Source: Methanoculleus sp. UBA430
GTDB lineage: Archaea; Halobacteriota; Methanomicrobia; Methanomicrobiales; Methanoculleaceae
NCBI RefSeq assembly: GCF_002506585.1
Contig: NZ_DAXW01000016.1
Coordinates: forward strand, 113,510-177,509
DNA length: 64,000 bases
Direction: 5' to 3'
Shown here: in pieces, positions 8,708 through 16,979 of the stretch
Layout of the letters: each line of letters starts with the position of its first letter
How positions within the stretch are numbered: the stretch's first letter is position 1
Translations under genes and position numbers: made by a program
The notes under the pieces: generated by a model
Told to the model about the DNA's origin: nothing
What the model saw: only the letters and a program-made list of their open reading frames with translations
Database searches by the model: none

Positions 8708-8892
8708 TCAAGTACTGCCAATATTTCAGCCTTGATATCAGCTTTTCCACCGTGGGGCTCTGCAAGGATACGCCCGCAGACACTGCACTCCACAACGGTA
8801 CTCGCTCTCTCAAAGACTATCTGTTCGTTCTCACAGTCAGGGCACTTTACCCGGAGGAATGTGCTCCTGTTCTCTCTGTTCAGCCGGACCAT
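8704..8892 (-). CDS. rps27e: 30S ribosomal protein S27e
   Basis: 62 residues starting MVRLNRENRSTFLRVKCPDC. The C4 zinc finger is formed by CPDC (about residues 17-20) and CSVC (about 36-39), typical of S27e. The longer frame upstream overlaps rpl44e and is rejected in favour of this Met, which lies 7 nt after the L44e stop. A small-subunit ribosomal protein specific to archaea and eukaryotes. Confidence 0.96.
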   Translation of the reverse strand: MVRLNRENRSTFLRVKCPDCENEQIVFERASTVVECSVCGRILAEPHGGKADIKAEILAVLE

Positions 8893-8899
8893 AATAACC

Positions 8900-9178
8900 T
8901 CACTCCGTAAGTTCAAATTTACCGATCCGGAATCCCGGCCGGAGGTGCGCCTTTCCACAGACCGTACACCGGTACCTGACGTTGATCTTCTTCGTCGGCT
9001 TGTCGCCGCCGGGCACTTTGCTGTACTTGCCCATGTTGCCCACGGTGCTTCTGCGCCCCTTCTGGCGGTCGATCCAGTTGAAGTGGCGTACCTTGCCTTT
9101 CTTCACCTTCACGACTTCATGAACCTGGTGGTTCCTGCAAAACGGACAGTACGTCTTGAATTTGGACGGCATTTTCAT
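8900..9178 (-). CDS. rpl44e: 50S ribosomal protein L44e
   Basis: 92 residues: MKMPSKFKTYCPFCRNHQVH at the start, a basic middle (KGRRSTVGNMGKYSKVPGG) and a second CxxC (CTVCGKAHLRPGFRIGKFEL). The two CxxC pairs form the zinc ribbon of L44e, an archaeal/eukaryotic large-subunit protein near the E site. First gene of the translation operon. A GAGGT ribosome-binding site lies about 9 nt upstream of the ATG. Confidence 0.96.
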   Translation of the reverse strand: MKMPSKFKTYCPFCRNHQVHEVVKVKKGKVRHFNWIDRQKGRRSTVGNMGKYSKVPGGDKPTKKINVRYRCTVCGKAHLRPGFRIGKFELTE

Positions 9179-9215
9179 GATAGTAACCTCTATTCAATTG
9201 ATTCGAGTACCTATA

Positions 9216-9899
9216 TTACTTGTTAAGCCTAATATTTAAGGCTATGTCGTGCTCGCAGAGCACATCCGCATTGTTTTCCGGCAGGGTGACGATATCCCCC
9301 TGCTTCAACACGTACGTCCTGCCGTCCACCCCCATGAACGACTCCATATCCGAGCGAATATGCACGAGGGCGTAGGGAGACTGGATGGGACGGGAGGCAG
9401 GGGCTCCCGGTCTCTCCGATCCGGAGGCTTCCGGGGCTTCGTCGTCGACCTCATCATTGTCCCGGAGGGCGGCAGCCGCACCGCCACTGCTGAAGGTATA
9501 CTCCCCCCCATGGACGAGCGTCTCCCGGCACCCCTCGATGGCGTCGATGATCCTCCCGTACATCTCTCGTTCTGCCGGGAGCATCTTCCTGGCCTCTTCC
9601 TTATCGAAGTACTGCCCCTCCATCTGCTGGAACGCGAGACCGAGGATCTGCCGGGTCCGGATCGAGAAGATCTCCTGTACGGTCTCGGTGACGCTCCCTA
9701 TCTCCTCGATGATCAGACTTCCTGCCCGACTCTCCAGGGGGTTTTTCAGGCCGTAATAGTCCGCCTTGAGTTTCTCGACGTATGCCCGGGCATCCTCGTA
9801 GAGGCCGGGCTCGATGTCTGAAAGCCGTCCCGAGTGCTGCATGTCAAGCAGCATCTGCCGCAGTTTCTCCAGGAGGTTCGCGGCCATACTCTCATGCAC
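9216..9899 (-). CDS. Archaeal GINS subunit (Gins51-type)
   Basis: 227 residues. The helical A domain (about 1-130) contains LYEDARAYVEKLKAD, RTRQILGLAFQQMEG and EREMYGRIIDAI, typical of archaeal Gins15/51. An acidic, Pro-rich linker follows (about 140-175). The small beta B domain ends the protein (YVLKQGDIVTLPENNADVL). GINS works with MCM helicase and RecJ/GAN in replication. The frame overlaps the stop of priS by 8 nt; a second Met at 9887 is an alternative start. Pairing with primase is common in euryarchaea. Confidence 0.88.
   Translation of the reverse strand: MHESMAANLLEKLRQMLLDMQHSGRLSDIEPGLYEDARAYVEKLKADYYGLKNPLESRAGSLIIEEIGSVTETVQEIFSIRTRQILGLAFQQMEGQYFDKEEARKMLPAEREMYGRIIDAIEGCRETLVHGGEYTFSSGGAAAALRDNDEVDDEAPEASGSERPGAPASRPIQSPYALVHIRSDMESFMGVDGRTYVLKQGDIVTLPENNADVLCEHDIALNIRLNK
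9226..9240 (-). promoter_or_regulatory. Putative TATA box of the rpl44e operon
   Basis: On the minus strand the sequence reads TTAAATATTAGGC, about 50-60 nt upstream of the rpl44e ATG and overlapping the last codons of the GINS gene. It is AT-rich against a GC-rich background and suits an archaeal TBP site. Assigned by position and composition only. Confidence 0.45.
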
Positions 9900-11007
9900 C
9901 CCCGCTGATCTCTGCCATGTTCCGGCAGCAGAGGAAGACTGCGAGCGCCTCGGGGACGTTTGCGGACCCGGTTTTGAGCGTGTAGGTGTTCCCGAGCAGG
10001 GATGTGGTAAAGTTTGCCTTCATTTCCACCCGCACCTCACGGTCGCCGAAGGCTACCGCGTCCACGAGCGGGTCGAATCCCTCAAGATCCCGGATATCGA
10101 GTGGCACGACCCGCATTCCGCTGCCGCCGTGCAGCGACCCCGGCGTCCGGATCAGCCGCTTGATATCGGTCGTGACCGGCTCGTCCGCACGTGCTCCGGC
10201 GTCACGGACCCGGTTCTCGAAGTCGGGCGCGGCCGCGATCGCCCGGACAACCCGGTTCTGCAGGAGGTCGCCGGGGTCCTTCACGAGAATGGCGTCGAGA
10301 TCTGCGGGGAACTCCGCGGCCGTCCGCTTGCTGATGCCTTCAAGCCTCGTAAGATAGGCCGCTGTCTCGGCAGGATTGAGGTCCCGGAGCCAGAGCAGGT
10401 GAGATTGGAGGGCATCGATGTAGCGTCGCCGCCATCCGGTCGGGGCGCCCCCCGGAGTAAGCATCACGGCCGGGTCAAGCCCGATGCCGCAGACGTAGTC
10501 GACGACCTCGCGCCGCTCCGGGCTCCCCCATCCCCGCACAGCGATATCGGTGACGTGGACGTGGTAGCCGCGTCCCCCGGAGAAGGCGACCCGGATATGG
10601 TTCCGCGCAAAGCCGAGCTCGTCGGTCAGCATCTCGATCAGTTTTCCGGTCTCTTCCTTGACCCGCGCAAGCATCATCGCGTAAGGGCCGCGGACGATCT
10701 GGTCGGCGTCGAGGTCGAAGATCAGGTCGGCACCGGCCCAGTGCTTATCGTTCATCGTCGGCGCCGAAGGCGTCTGGTAGTAGGCCGTCGAGTAGTAGAC
10801 GTGGGCGGGAACCAGATTCTTGACGTAGGCGGCAAGTTCCTCGCGGTCCACAAAAGCCATGTGCCGCCGCATCCGGACCTCGGCCGCGGCGTCAAAGAAG
10901 ACGAACCCCCATTCGCGCTGCTCAAGAGAGGACGGAACGGTGAGGTGCTGCCTCTGGTAATACTCGGCAAACCTCTGTTTCACAAACTCGAGCGTCGCGG
11001 GCCTCAT
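9892..11007 (-). CDS. priS: DNA primase small (catalytic) subunit PriS
   Basis: 371 residues. The catalytic metal-binding motif DLDAD follows AGADLIF at about residue 97. The conserved SGGRGYHVHV motif is at about residue 150. HGGSGMRVVPL appears in the C-terminal part. It synthesises RNA/DNA primers together with PriL. Start and stop overlap both neighbours (elp3 upstream by 4 nt, GINS downstream), so it belongs to a replication/translation run on the minus strand. Confidence 0.95.
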   Translation of the reverse strand: MRPATLEFVKQRFAEYYQRQHLTVPSSLEQREWGFVFFDAAAEVRMRRHMAFVDREELAAYVKNLVPAHVYYSTAYYQTPSAPTMNDKHWAGADLIFDLDADQIVRGPYAMMLARVKEETGKLIEMLTDELGFARNHIRVAFSGGRGYHVHVTDIAVRGWGSPERREVVDYVCGIGLDPAVMLTPGGAPTGWRRRYIDALQSHLLWLRDLNPAETAAYLTRLEGISKRTAAEFPADLDAILVKDPGDLLQNRVVRAIAAAPDFENRVRDAGARADEPVTTDIKRLIRTPGSLHGGSGMRVVPLDIRDLEGFDPLVDAVAFGDREVRVEMKANFTTSLLGNTYTLKTGSANVPEALAVFLCCRNMAEISGGA

Positions 11008-12575
11008 GGGAACGTCTTGATCATGTATGGGCCCACTTGTTCATATCCCTGTTTCCTGTAGTAGGGCCGCACCCCGACACCGCTCATCACCGCGAGCCGC
11101 CGGTAACCATGATCACGGGCCTCCTCCTCGGCGGCGGAAAGGAGCCTTGCGCCGAAACTGCGGTGCTGCCACTCGTCGGTGCCTGCCTGCGTGCTGAGGG
11201 GGACCACGCTCCCGTAGACGTGGAGCTCGCGCAGGAGCGCGGCGCTCGTGAGTTCGTCGCGGAAGGGCCGGTGCGGGAACCGGAGACGGGCGAACCCGAC
11301 GAGGGCGTCGCCGGTGCCCGCCTGGATAAACCGCTCCTCTCCGCCGCAGGCCCGGTAGGCCAGGGTCGAGACCGCCGCCGCCTCCGGGGCAACCGTCCTC
11401 CCCACCTCGCGGCACCGGATGCACCGGCAGCGGAGTCCCTGCTCATGGAGCCGCGCCTCTGCAAGCTGCCGGAAGTTGCTGTGCCGGGAGCCCGCGACGA
11501 TCAACTTTGCCGGGATGTCCCGCTGGATCCGCTGAAGGCGGACGTACTCCGGGATGAGCGATTTCGCGTAGGCAACGAGGTCGATCAGTTCTTCCTCGGT
11601 GTAGGGTAGGTACTCCCCCCGCTCCCAGAGGCTCTCGATCTCTGAGGCCGGTGTCACCAGGGTGGGGTAGATCTTCAGGAAATCCGGCCGAAACCGCGGG
11701 TCGCCGAAGAGTTCCTCAAACATCCGCCGGTCGTCCGCCATGCTCGCACCGGGAAGGTTCGGCATCACGTGGAACCCCACCTTCAGCCCGGCGTCGCGCA
11801 GGAGGCAGTTTGCCGCGACCGAGTCCGCAACCGTGTGGCCCCGCCGGTTGTAGTCGAGGATCCGGTCGTCGACGTGCTGGATGCCGAGCTCGACCTTCGT
11901 CACCCCCATCGCGAGCATCCGGTTGATGTGGTCCTCCCGGCACCAGTCGGGCCTCGTCTCGAAGGTGGTGGCGACGCACCTGACCCTCGATGCCTCGTTT
12001 GCGGCAAAGATCGTATCGAGATCGGGATTCTCCTGCGGAAGGCCCACCCGCGGGTAGTCGTTCATCGCCTGCACGGCGGCCGCGACGAACCACTCCTGGT
12101 ACTCGACCGGGCGGGCGGTCATCGTCCCGCCCATGACGATCAGCTCGGCCTTGTCGACGTGGTGCCCGAGCGCCTCGAACTGCCCGAGGCGGGCCTGTAC
12201 CTGCTCGTAGGGATCGAATGCGTGCTCTCGTGCCCTGAGCGCCGCGGGCTCCTCTCCCGTGTAACTCTGGGGGGATTTGAAGGGGTGCTCCGGCCCGCCG
12301 GGGCAGGGGAGGCACTTCCCGTGGGGGCAGGGGTGGGGCGAGGTCATCACCGCGACGGGCGCCACCCCGGAGAGTGTCCGGGTGGGTTTGACCAGGAGAA
12401 GCGGCCGGAGCCGCTCATGCTCCTCCGGGGTAGCTGCGGCGAGAACAGCGGAGTTTTTGGGCATACTGACGCCGTACTCCCGGCAGATCTCAAGTTTAAT
12501 CTTCTGAATATCGGCGTCCTCGCCAAAAGAAAGGATGCGGGAGATGATCTCCCGGAGCGAATCGGTATCGTTCAT
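11004..12575 (-). CDS. elp3: tRNA uridine-34 carboxymethyl-modifying radical SAM/GNAT enzyme Elp3
   Basis: 523 residues. The radical SAM part has an iron-sulfur Cys motif in SPHPCPHGKCLPCPGG (about residues 82-97), the TFETRPDW and MGVTKVELGIQH motifs and FHVMPNLPGAS. The C-terminal GNAT domain (about 395-523) contains LHVYGSVVPL and SFGARLLSAAEEEARDHGY. Elp3 uses SAM and acetyl-CoA to build cm5U34 in tRNA; archaea need only this subunit. Stop overlaps the priS start (ATGA). Confidence 0.95.
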   Translation of the reverse strand: MNDTDSLREIISRILSFGEDADIQKIKLEICREYGVSMPKNSAVLAAATPEEHERLRPLLLVKPTRTLSGVAPVAVMTSPHPCPHGKCLPCPGGPEHPFKSPQSYTGEEPAALRAREHAFDPYEQVQARLGQFEALGHHVDKAELIVMGGTMTARPVEYQEWFVAAAVQAMNDYPRVGLPQENPDLDTIFAANEASRVRCVATTFETRPDWCREDHINRMLAMGVTKVELGIQHVDDRILDYNRRGHTVADSVAANCLLRDAGLKVGFHVMPNLPGASMADDRRMFEELFGDPRFRPDFLKIYPTLVTPASEIESLWERGEYLPYTEEELIDLVAYAKSLIPEYVRLQRIQRDIPAKLIVAGSRHSNFRQLAEARLHEQGLRCRCIRCREVGRTVAPEAAAVSTLAYRACGGEERFIQAGTGDALVGFARLRFPHRPFRDELTSAALLRELHVYGSVVPLSTQAGTDEWQHRSFGARLLSAAEEEARDHGYRRLAVMSGVGVRPYYRKQGYEQVGPYMIKTFP

Positions 12576-12578
12576 CGT

Positions 12579-12845
12579 TTAGTGTTCGGTTGCAATCCGT
12601 TCGGACTGAAAATCGGCGTGATATTCGATGTAGGGGTTGTGATGATCCCTGATGTGGTGGACGATCTCGTCGCCCAGAGTAAGGATAGCTTTTTTATGCG
12701 TTACCTTGTTCTTATGGATATGGACGGGTGAGATGTGGAGAGCGTTGTATCGGTCGGTCGCGATGTCTTCGTCGGTCGTGCTTTCATAATACTTCTTAAT
12801 GTGGACTAACAGCATGTGTAAGTGGAGCAGCTCTTCTTTTTGCAC
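12579..12845 (-). CDS. UPF0058 family protein
   Basis: 88 residues beginning MQKEELLHLHMLLVHIKKYY, rich in His (HLHMLLVH, HISPVHIHKNKVTHKKA, EIVHHIRDHH), a pattern typical of UPF0058, a small archaeal family of unknown function. The His clusters suggest metal binding. It lies 3 nt upstream of elp3, so the two are probably co-transcribed, and divergent from the DraG-like gene. Confidence 0.88.
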   Translation of the reverse strand: MQKEELLHLHMLLVHIKKYYESTTDEDIATDRYNALHISPVHIHKNKVTHKKAILTLGDEIVHHIRDHHNPYIEYHADFQSERIATEH

Positions 12846-12898
12846 AATATCACCTTGCCTCGAAGAATACTACTGTGCGCTGGTAAATATAATTTGTT

Positions 12899-12904
12899 GG
12901 TGAT
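12899..12904 (+). promoter_or_regulatory. Ribosome-binding site of DraG-like gene
   Basis: GGTGAT lies 8 nt before the ATG at 12913. It matches the archaeal 16S rRNA 3' end and decides the start. An AT-rich stretch AAATATAATTT (12884-12894) just upstream may hold the promoter. Confidence 0.5.
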
Positions 12905-12912
12905 GTTTTTAT

Positions 12913-13785
12913 ATGAATGAGATGCGGGCGGTCGGGGCGTTCGTTGGGCTTGCAATTGGGGATGCTCTGGGCGCGCCCCTGGAAGGCCTTCCGCCGGGTC
13001 CGATCGTCGTAACGGAGATGCAAGGGGGCGGAATTCACAACACCCTCCCCGGCCAGTACACCGACGATACCCTGCAGGCGGCAGCTCTTGCAGAGACCCT
13101 TCTCCGGTGCGGGAGTTTCGACCCTGAGGACTTCGCCCGGCGCCTGGTTCTGGTGTATCGCGCCAATCCGAAGTTTTTCGGGCCGACGTCACGGGCCGTC
13201 CTCGACCTGATCGGGAACGGCCTTGCATCTTCGGTTGCCGCGAGGATGGCGCACAGGGCGTTAGGTCGGAGCAGGAGCAACGGGAGCGTGATGCGCGGGG
13301 TCCCGGTCGGCATTTTTTACCCCCCCCGCGAGGTGCGGGAGGTGAGTCTTGCCGCGTCACTGGTCACCCACTTTGACCCTGTCGCCGGTGAGGCCTCGGC
13401 GTTCGTCAACCGGATGGTCAGCGGGATCTGCCGCGGGGAAGAGGTGGATGCGGCCTTCGGGCAGGCCCTCGCCGCCTGCCCGGATCCGGAACTCCGTGGA
13501 ATGCTCGAAGATTACCGGGCATACCCGCCAGAGCCCTCGCTCGATGCCGTCCTCTGCACCCACTGCGCGGTTCGGGTCTTCATGGAGGCCTCATCTTTCC
13601 GTGACGCAGTGATCGCGGCAGTCAACCTCGGGGGCGACGCCGATACCGTCGGCGCGATCGTCGGCGGCCTCGCCGGGGCGCGTTTCGGGTATGAGGCGAT
13701 CCCGGCCTTGTGGCTCGCGGTGCTCCAGGACCGGGAGGAACTCCTGGCCCTTGCCCGGCGGCTCTCTCTCGCGAGCCGGCCGTAG
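12913..13785 (+). CDS. ADP-ribosylglycohydrolase (DraG/ARH family)
   Basis: 290 residues. Family metal-binding motifs are present: GLAIGDALGAPLEG near the N-terminus, QYTDDTLQAAALAE (TDDT at about residues 51-54), a GRSRSNGSVMRGVPVGIFYP segment (NGSVMR), and NLGGDADTVGAIVGGLAGA near the C-terminus (GDAD). These Asp/Thr residues bind the two Mg ions that hydrolyse ADP-ribose bonds. No DraT partner is visible, so its substrate (protein ADP-ribosyl-Arg or free ADP-ribose) cannot be told. Stand-alone gene with a GGTGAT ribosome-binding site. Confidence 0.92.
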   Translation: MNEMRAVGAFVGLAIGDALGAPLEGLPPGPIVVTEMQGGGIHNTLPGQYTDDTLQAAALAETLLRCGSFDPEDFARRLVLVYRANPKFFGPTSRAVLDLIGNGLASSVAARMAHRALGRSRSNGSVMRGVPVGIFYPPREVREVSLAASLVTHFDPVAGEASAFVNRMVSGICRGEEVDAAFGQALAACPDPELRGMLEDYRAYPPEPSLDAVLCTHCAVRVFMEASSFRDAVIAAVNLGGDADTVGAIVGGLAGARFGYEAIPALWLAVLQDREELLALARRLSLASRP

Positions 13786-13842
13786 CGTTCCGGGTTACAA
13801 CTGTCTCATACACGCCCCCTGTCCGTCGCACCTCGGGGAAGT

Positions 13843-13860
13843 CGTTCTTCGCGAAGAACG
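13843..13860. repeat. 18-bp perfect palindrome in a repeat-like element
   Basis: CGTTCTTCGCGAAGAACG is identical to its own reverse complement. It lies in the non-coding space between the DraG-like gene and UPF0179. The 13-mer CGAAGAACGCGAA, which starts inside it (13852-13864), recurs at 23171-23183 in another gene-free stretch. This suggests a dispersed, probably non-coding repeat family. Only two partial members are visible. Confidence 0.5.
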
Positions 13861-13940
13861 CGAAGAGGATTAGCGTGAGCGCCCGAACGGCGGAGGCCAC
13901 TGGATCCGTGGGATGACCGGCGGTTCGCCTCCCGCACCAC

Positions 13941-13946
13941 AAAAAA
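13941..13946 (-). terminator. U-tract downstream of UPF0179
   Basis: Six A on the plus strand (U6 in the minus transcript) lie about 40 nt beyond the UPF0179 stop, in an otherwise GC-rich gap. Consistent with an archaeal U-tract terminator for the egsA-UPF0179 transcript. Confidence 0.4.
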
Positions 13947-13986
13947 TGGCTCCGCCTTCAACGAACGACCGTTCGCTGCAGCAGCC

Positions 13987-14439
13987 TCAGGCCGGCCTCA
14001 GTTCCACCAGTTTCAGGGGCCGGCCCCGTTCGCAGACGTCGGGAGCGTTGCCGAGGACCTCCCTGACGACGTACTTCTCCCCCTCGATGATGCCGTCGGG
14101 GCGACAGAGCCGGTAACTCCGGCAACCCGTCCTCGGGCAGGAGAACTCGTAACTGACCTTTGAGTTCACAATCGCCATATCGGCACCGATAAGCGCGACG
14201 ACGGGGGCCTCCACGACGTCGACCGCGACCGCTGCCTCGTGGTGGACCGGGCAGTCGTGCCGTGTGTTCGAGCGGATCCCGACGATCCGATACTTCTTCC
14301 CGGACTGCAGGTTATGACAGACTTTCTGCACCTTGCACCCCTCGCATTCGGTGCACGTGCTGCCTTCGTAAACAAACTCAAGTCCAACTCTCGCGAGCAT
14401 CGCCCCGATCAGCGTCACTTTTGTCTTCTCACTTGCCAT
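13987..14439 (-). CDS. UPF0179 family protein
   Basis: 150 residues with many Cys: CTECEGCKVQKVCHNL near residue 28, then a C-terminal group (SCPRTGCRSYRLCRPDGI) and a final CERGRPL. Pattern and length fit UPF0179, an archaeal Cys-rich family that may bind metal or an iron-sulfur cluster; function unknown. It follows egsA by 6 nt and is likely co-transcribed with it. Confidence 0.88.
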   Translation of the reverse strand: MASEKTKVTLIGAMLARVGLEFVYEGSTCTECEGCKVQKVCHNLQSGKKYRIVGIRSNTRHDCPVHHEAAVAVDVVEAPVVALIGADMAIVNSKVSYEFSCPRTGCRSYRLCRPDGIIEGEKYVVREVLGNAPDVCERGRPLKLVELRPA

Positions 14440-14445
14440 TTCTTC

Positions 14446-15525
14446 TCACTCCCGGTAGAGCATCTTCACGAGGCTCCGTGCCGACTCCGGCGTCAGTCCC
14501 ATATCCAGTATCGTGAACCGCTCCGGCCGGATTGTCCGGGCGGCGAGGAGCGCCTCTACGGCCGTCTCGTCATCGACCCCGATCTCTGCTGGGGTGGTCG
14601 GTGCGCCGATCTTTCGTAACGAGTCACGGATCGCCTTCCAGTCGCCGCCGTGGAGGTACATCGTGATGATTGTCCCGATCCCGCACTTCTCCCCGTGGAG
14701 GCCCTTGTTCGGCGCAAACCGGTCCAGGGCGTGGGAGAACTTGTGCTCGCCGCCGCTCGCCGGACGGGACGACCCCGCGATGCTCATCGCGACCCCCGAG
14801 GAGACCAGGGCTTTCGTCACGATCCAGGCGCTCTCCTCAGAATGTGGTTTGATGAGATCTGCGTTCCGAAAGAGGATCTCGGCGGTCATCCGGGAGAGCG
14901 TCAGGGCGTACTCCGAGATCGGCTCTCCCCTGAGGCGGTGGGAGAGTTCCCAGTCGAGGATTGCGGTGTGGTTCGCTATGATATCCGCACACCCGGATGC
15001 GAGCAGCCGGTGGGGCGCCGAGGCGATGATGGCGGTATCGGCGACGACGGCGAGCGGCGGCTCGGCGGCAAGCGATACGTTCCCGTCGGCGGTCGGGACC
15101 GACGCCCGCGACGATGCGATACCGTCGTGCGATGCGGCGGTGGGGACGCTGATGAAGTGGCGGTCGGTATTATAAGCAGCGATCTTCGCCGTGTCGATGA
15201 CCCGCCCCCCTCCGACGCCGATGACGAACCCTGCCTCTGCCGCCGCCGCCTCGGCCTTCTTGATCGTCCCGAGGGGGTCGCCGGCAGCAGCGAACGTCGC
15301 AACGTCGTAGGATCCGGAGAGAAGCGCCTCGACCCTCTTCCCGGCAACATCCCGTGTCCGGCCTCCTGAGATGATGAGCACAGACTCGCCCAGAGCGAGG
15401 TCTTCACAGACAGCCGGGATCTGCTCGAGAACATCGTGGCCGATGACGACGTCACGAGGGAGCTGCATCCATTTGGACTTGTCGAAGACCTTGGTTCTGA
15501 GTAGGTTTATGCCGTCTGCGCTCAT
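14446..15525 (-). CDS. egsA: sn-Glycerol-1-phosphate dehydrogenase
   Basis: 359 residues of the iron-dependent alcohol dehydrogenase/DHQ synthase fold. The nucleotide-binding part shows IGVGGGRVIDTAKIAAY and SVPTAASHDGIASSRAS. The metal-site region includes ASGCADIIANHTAI and GGEHKFSHALDRFAP. It reduces dihydroxyacetone phosphate to sn-glycerol-1-phosphate, setting the stereochemistry of archaeal lipids. The ATG is only 11 nt from that of the divergent DUF63 gene, so its promoter must overlap the DUF63 coding region. Followed by UPF0179. Confidence 0.95.
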   Translation of the reverse strand: MSADGINLLRTKVFDKSKWMQLPRDVVIGHDVLEQIPAVCEDLALGESVLIISGGRTRDVAGKRVEALLSGSYDVATFAAAGDPLGTIKKAEAAAAEAGFVIGVGGGRVIDTAKIAAYNTDRHFISVPTAASHDGIASSRASVPTADGNVSLAAEPPLAVVADTAIIASAPHRLLASGCADIIANHTAILDWELSHRLRGEPISEYALTLSRMTAEILFRNADLIKPHSEESAWIVTKALVSSGVAMSIAGSSRPASGGEHKFSHALDRFAPNKGLHGEKCGIGTIITMYLHGGDWKAIRDSLRKIGAPTTPAEIGVDDETAVEALLAARTIRPERFTILDMGLTPESARSLVKMLYRE

Positions 15526-15536
15526 TTAGATCAGTA

Positions 15537-16382
15537 ATGATTAGGGAGTTCCTCTACAAATATTACATAGATCCCATTCGTTACGGGCAGGCATATACGC
15601 TCGTCGATACGCTGACCTACGCCCTGATCCTCATCGTAGCGGTCTACCTTCTCTACCGGGGGCTCCGGCGGTACAGGATTGCCGTCGACGATGAACTCGT
15701 GCTTGCCACCCTGCCCTTCGTCGTCCTCGGCGGGCTCCTCCGTGTCGTCGAGGATACCGGGATGATCACTTCGGATCTGCGGTTCCTCTTGATCACGCCC
15801 CTGATCTTCTTTACGATCTTTGCGGTTGCGGCGGTCGCCCTCTTTGCCGGGAAACTTGCGGAGAACGCCGGGCTGGTCTCCCGCTACAGCCGGGTCTACG
15901 GGGGGGCGGGCATCGTCGCCTGCCTTCTCGCCGGGGCGGCGCTCGTCTGGTTCGGCCTTGCCGAGACGACGATCGCGCTCGATGTGCTTGTTACCATCCT
16001 TGCCCTCGCACTCGTGTCGTCGCTTGCCTTCTGGGCGTTCCTTGTGTACGTGCTGAAGTGGGATTACGCCTCGAATATCCTTTATAAGCTTCTCATCTTC
16101 GGGCACATGCTCGATGCGAGCGCGACGAGTTACGGCATCGATATCCACCCCGTCCACTACGTGGAGCAGCACGTTGTGGGTTCGAGCCTGATCGAGTTGA
16201 CCGGCACCGCGTTCTCTATGTTCCTCCTCAAGATCGCGGTGCTCGTCCCCGCCATATATGTCCTCGAGATGTACCGGCGGGAGGGAAACCCTGAACTCTG
16301 GCACCTCATCCTCCTTGCCATGATCGTCGTCGGCATGGCGCCGGGGATACGGGATCTGGTGCGGATGGTGCTCTATGTCTGA
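15537..16382 (+). CDS. DUF63 family membrane protein
   Basis: 281 residues with six to eight membrane segments. Typical motifs are EFLYKYYIDPIRYGQAYTLVD at the start and LIFGHMLDASATSYGIDIH in the middle (a GHxxDAxxT pattern), which fit DUF63, a euryarchaeal integral membrane family of unknown function. Its 3' end overlaps the next membrane protein by 8 nt, so the two are probably translated together and may form a complex. Confidence 0.85.
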   Translation: MIREFLYKYYIDPIRYGQAYTLVDTLTYALILIVAVYLLYRGLRRYRIAVDDELVLATLPFVVLGGLLRVVEDTGMITSDLRFLLITPLIFFTIFAVAAVALFAGKLAENAGLVSRYSRVYGGAGIVACLLAGAALVWFGLAETTIALDVLVTILALALVSSLAFWAFLVYVLKWDYASNILYKLLIFGHMLDASATSYGIDIHPVHYVEQHVVGSSLIELTGTAFSMFLLKIAVLVPAIYVLEMYRREGNPELWHLILLAMIVVGMAPGIRDLVRMVLYV

Positions 16383-16941
16383 TCTCCCGGTTGCCCGGAC
16401 CACGGGCCTTGCGGCTCTTTTCTTTGCCGTCTCGGTCGGCATCGGCGTCGTTGCCGTGACCCGCGACCCGGGCATCGGCGCGGAGGTCCTGGCCCTCTTC
16501 AGCGACCGGATCGTGAGCCAGATCCTCTCCGACTCCCCGGCAGTCCTTGCAGGAAAACTGTTCTTAAACAACCTGGCCGCCTGCCTCCTCCTCTTTCTCG
16601 GGGGAGCGTCGCTCGGTGTGGTCACGATGCTGATCCTCTCGGTCAACGGGCTCCTGATCGGTGCGGTGACGGAACTCATGCGACAGCAGCAGGGTCTGCT
16701 CTTTATCGCGGCGGCGCTCGTGCCGCACGGTATCTTCGAGATCCCCGCCTTCCTCATCGCAGGAGGTCTCGGGCTCCTTCTCGGGCAGGGCCTCATTGCC
16801 GAGTGGCACGGACGCGGCGATGCCGCCACCCTGGCAGTGCCTCTCGCCCGCCTCTTTCTCCGGGTCGTCGTCCCGCTCCTCGCGGTTGCCGCGCTCGTAG
16901 AGGCATTTATTACGCCGGCAGTCCTAAGTATGATAGCTTAA
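16375..16941 (+). CDS. Stage II sporulation protein M (SpoIIM/DUF95) family membrane protein
   Basis: 188 residues, five or six membrane segments. The family core is visible: FLNNLAACLLLFLGGASLGV, then NGLLIGAV and LVPHGIFEIPAFLIAGGLGL. In archaea the function is unknown; the fold is shared with a bacterial sporulation membrane protein. Overlaps DUF63 by 8 nt. An AATTTTTT tract about 20 nt after the stop could end the transcript. Confidence 0.88.
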   Translation: MSDLPVARTTGLAALFFAVSVGIGVVAVTRDPGIGAEVLALFSDRIVSQILSDSPAVLAGKLFLNNLAACLLLFLGGASLGVVTMLILSVNGLLIGAVTELMRQQQGLLFIAAALVPHGIFEIPAFLIAGGLGLLLGQGLIAEWHGRGDAATLAVPLARLFLRVVVPLLAVAALVEAFITPAVLSMIA

Positions 16942-16959
16942 AAGAGCGGCAGATCATAA

Positions 16960-16965
16960 TTTTTT
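16960..16965 (+). terminator. U-tract after SpoIIM gene
   Basis: Six T directly after an AT-rich ATCATAA, about 20 nt beyond the SpoIIM-family stop and 15 nt before the proS ATG. It could terminate the DUF63-SpoIIM transcript, or be part of the proS promoter. Confidence 0.3.
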
Positions 16966-16979
16966 GAGGTACGAGACGG

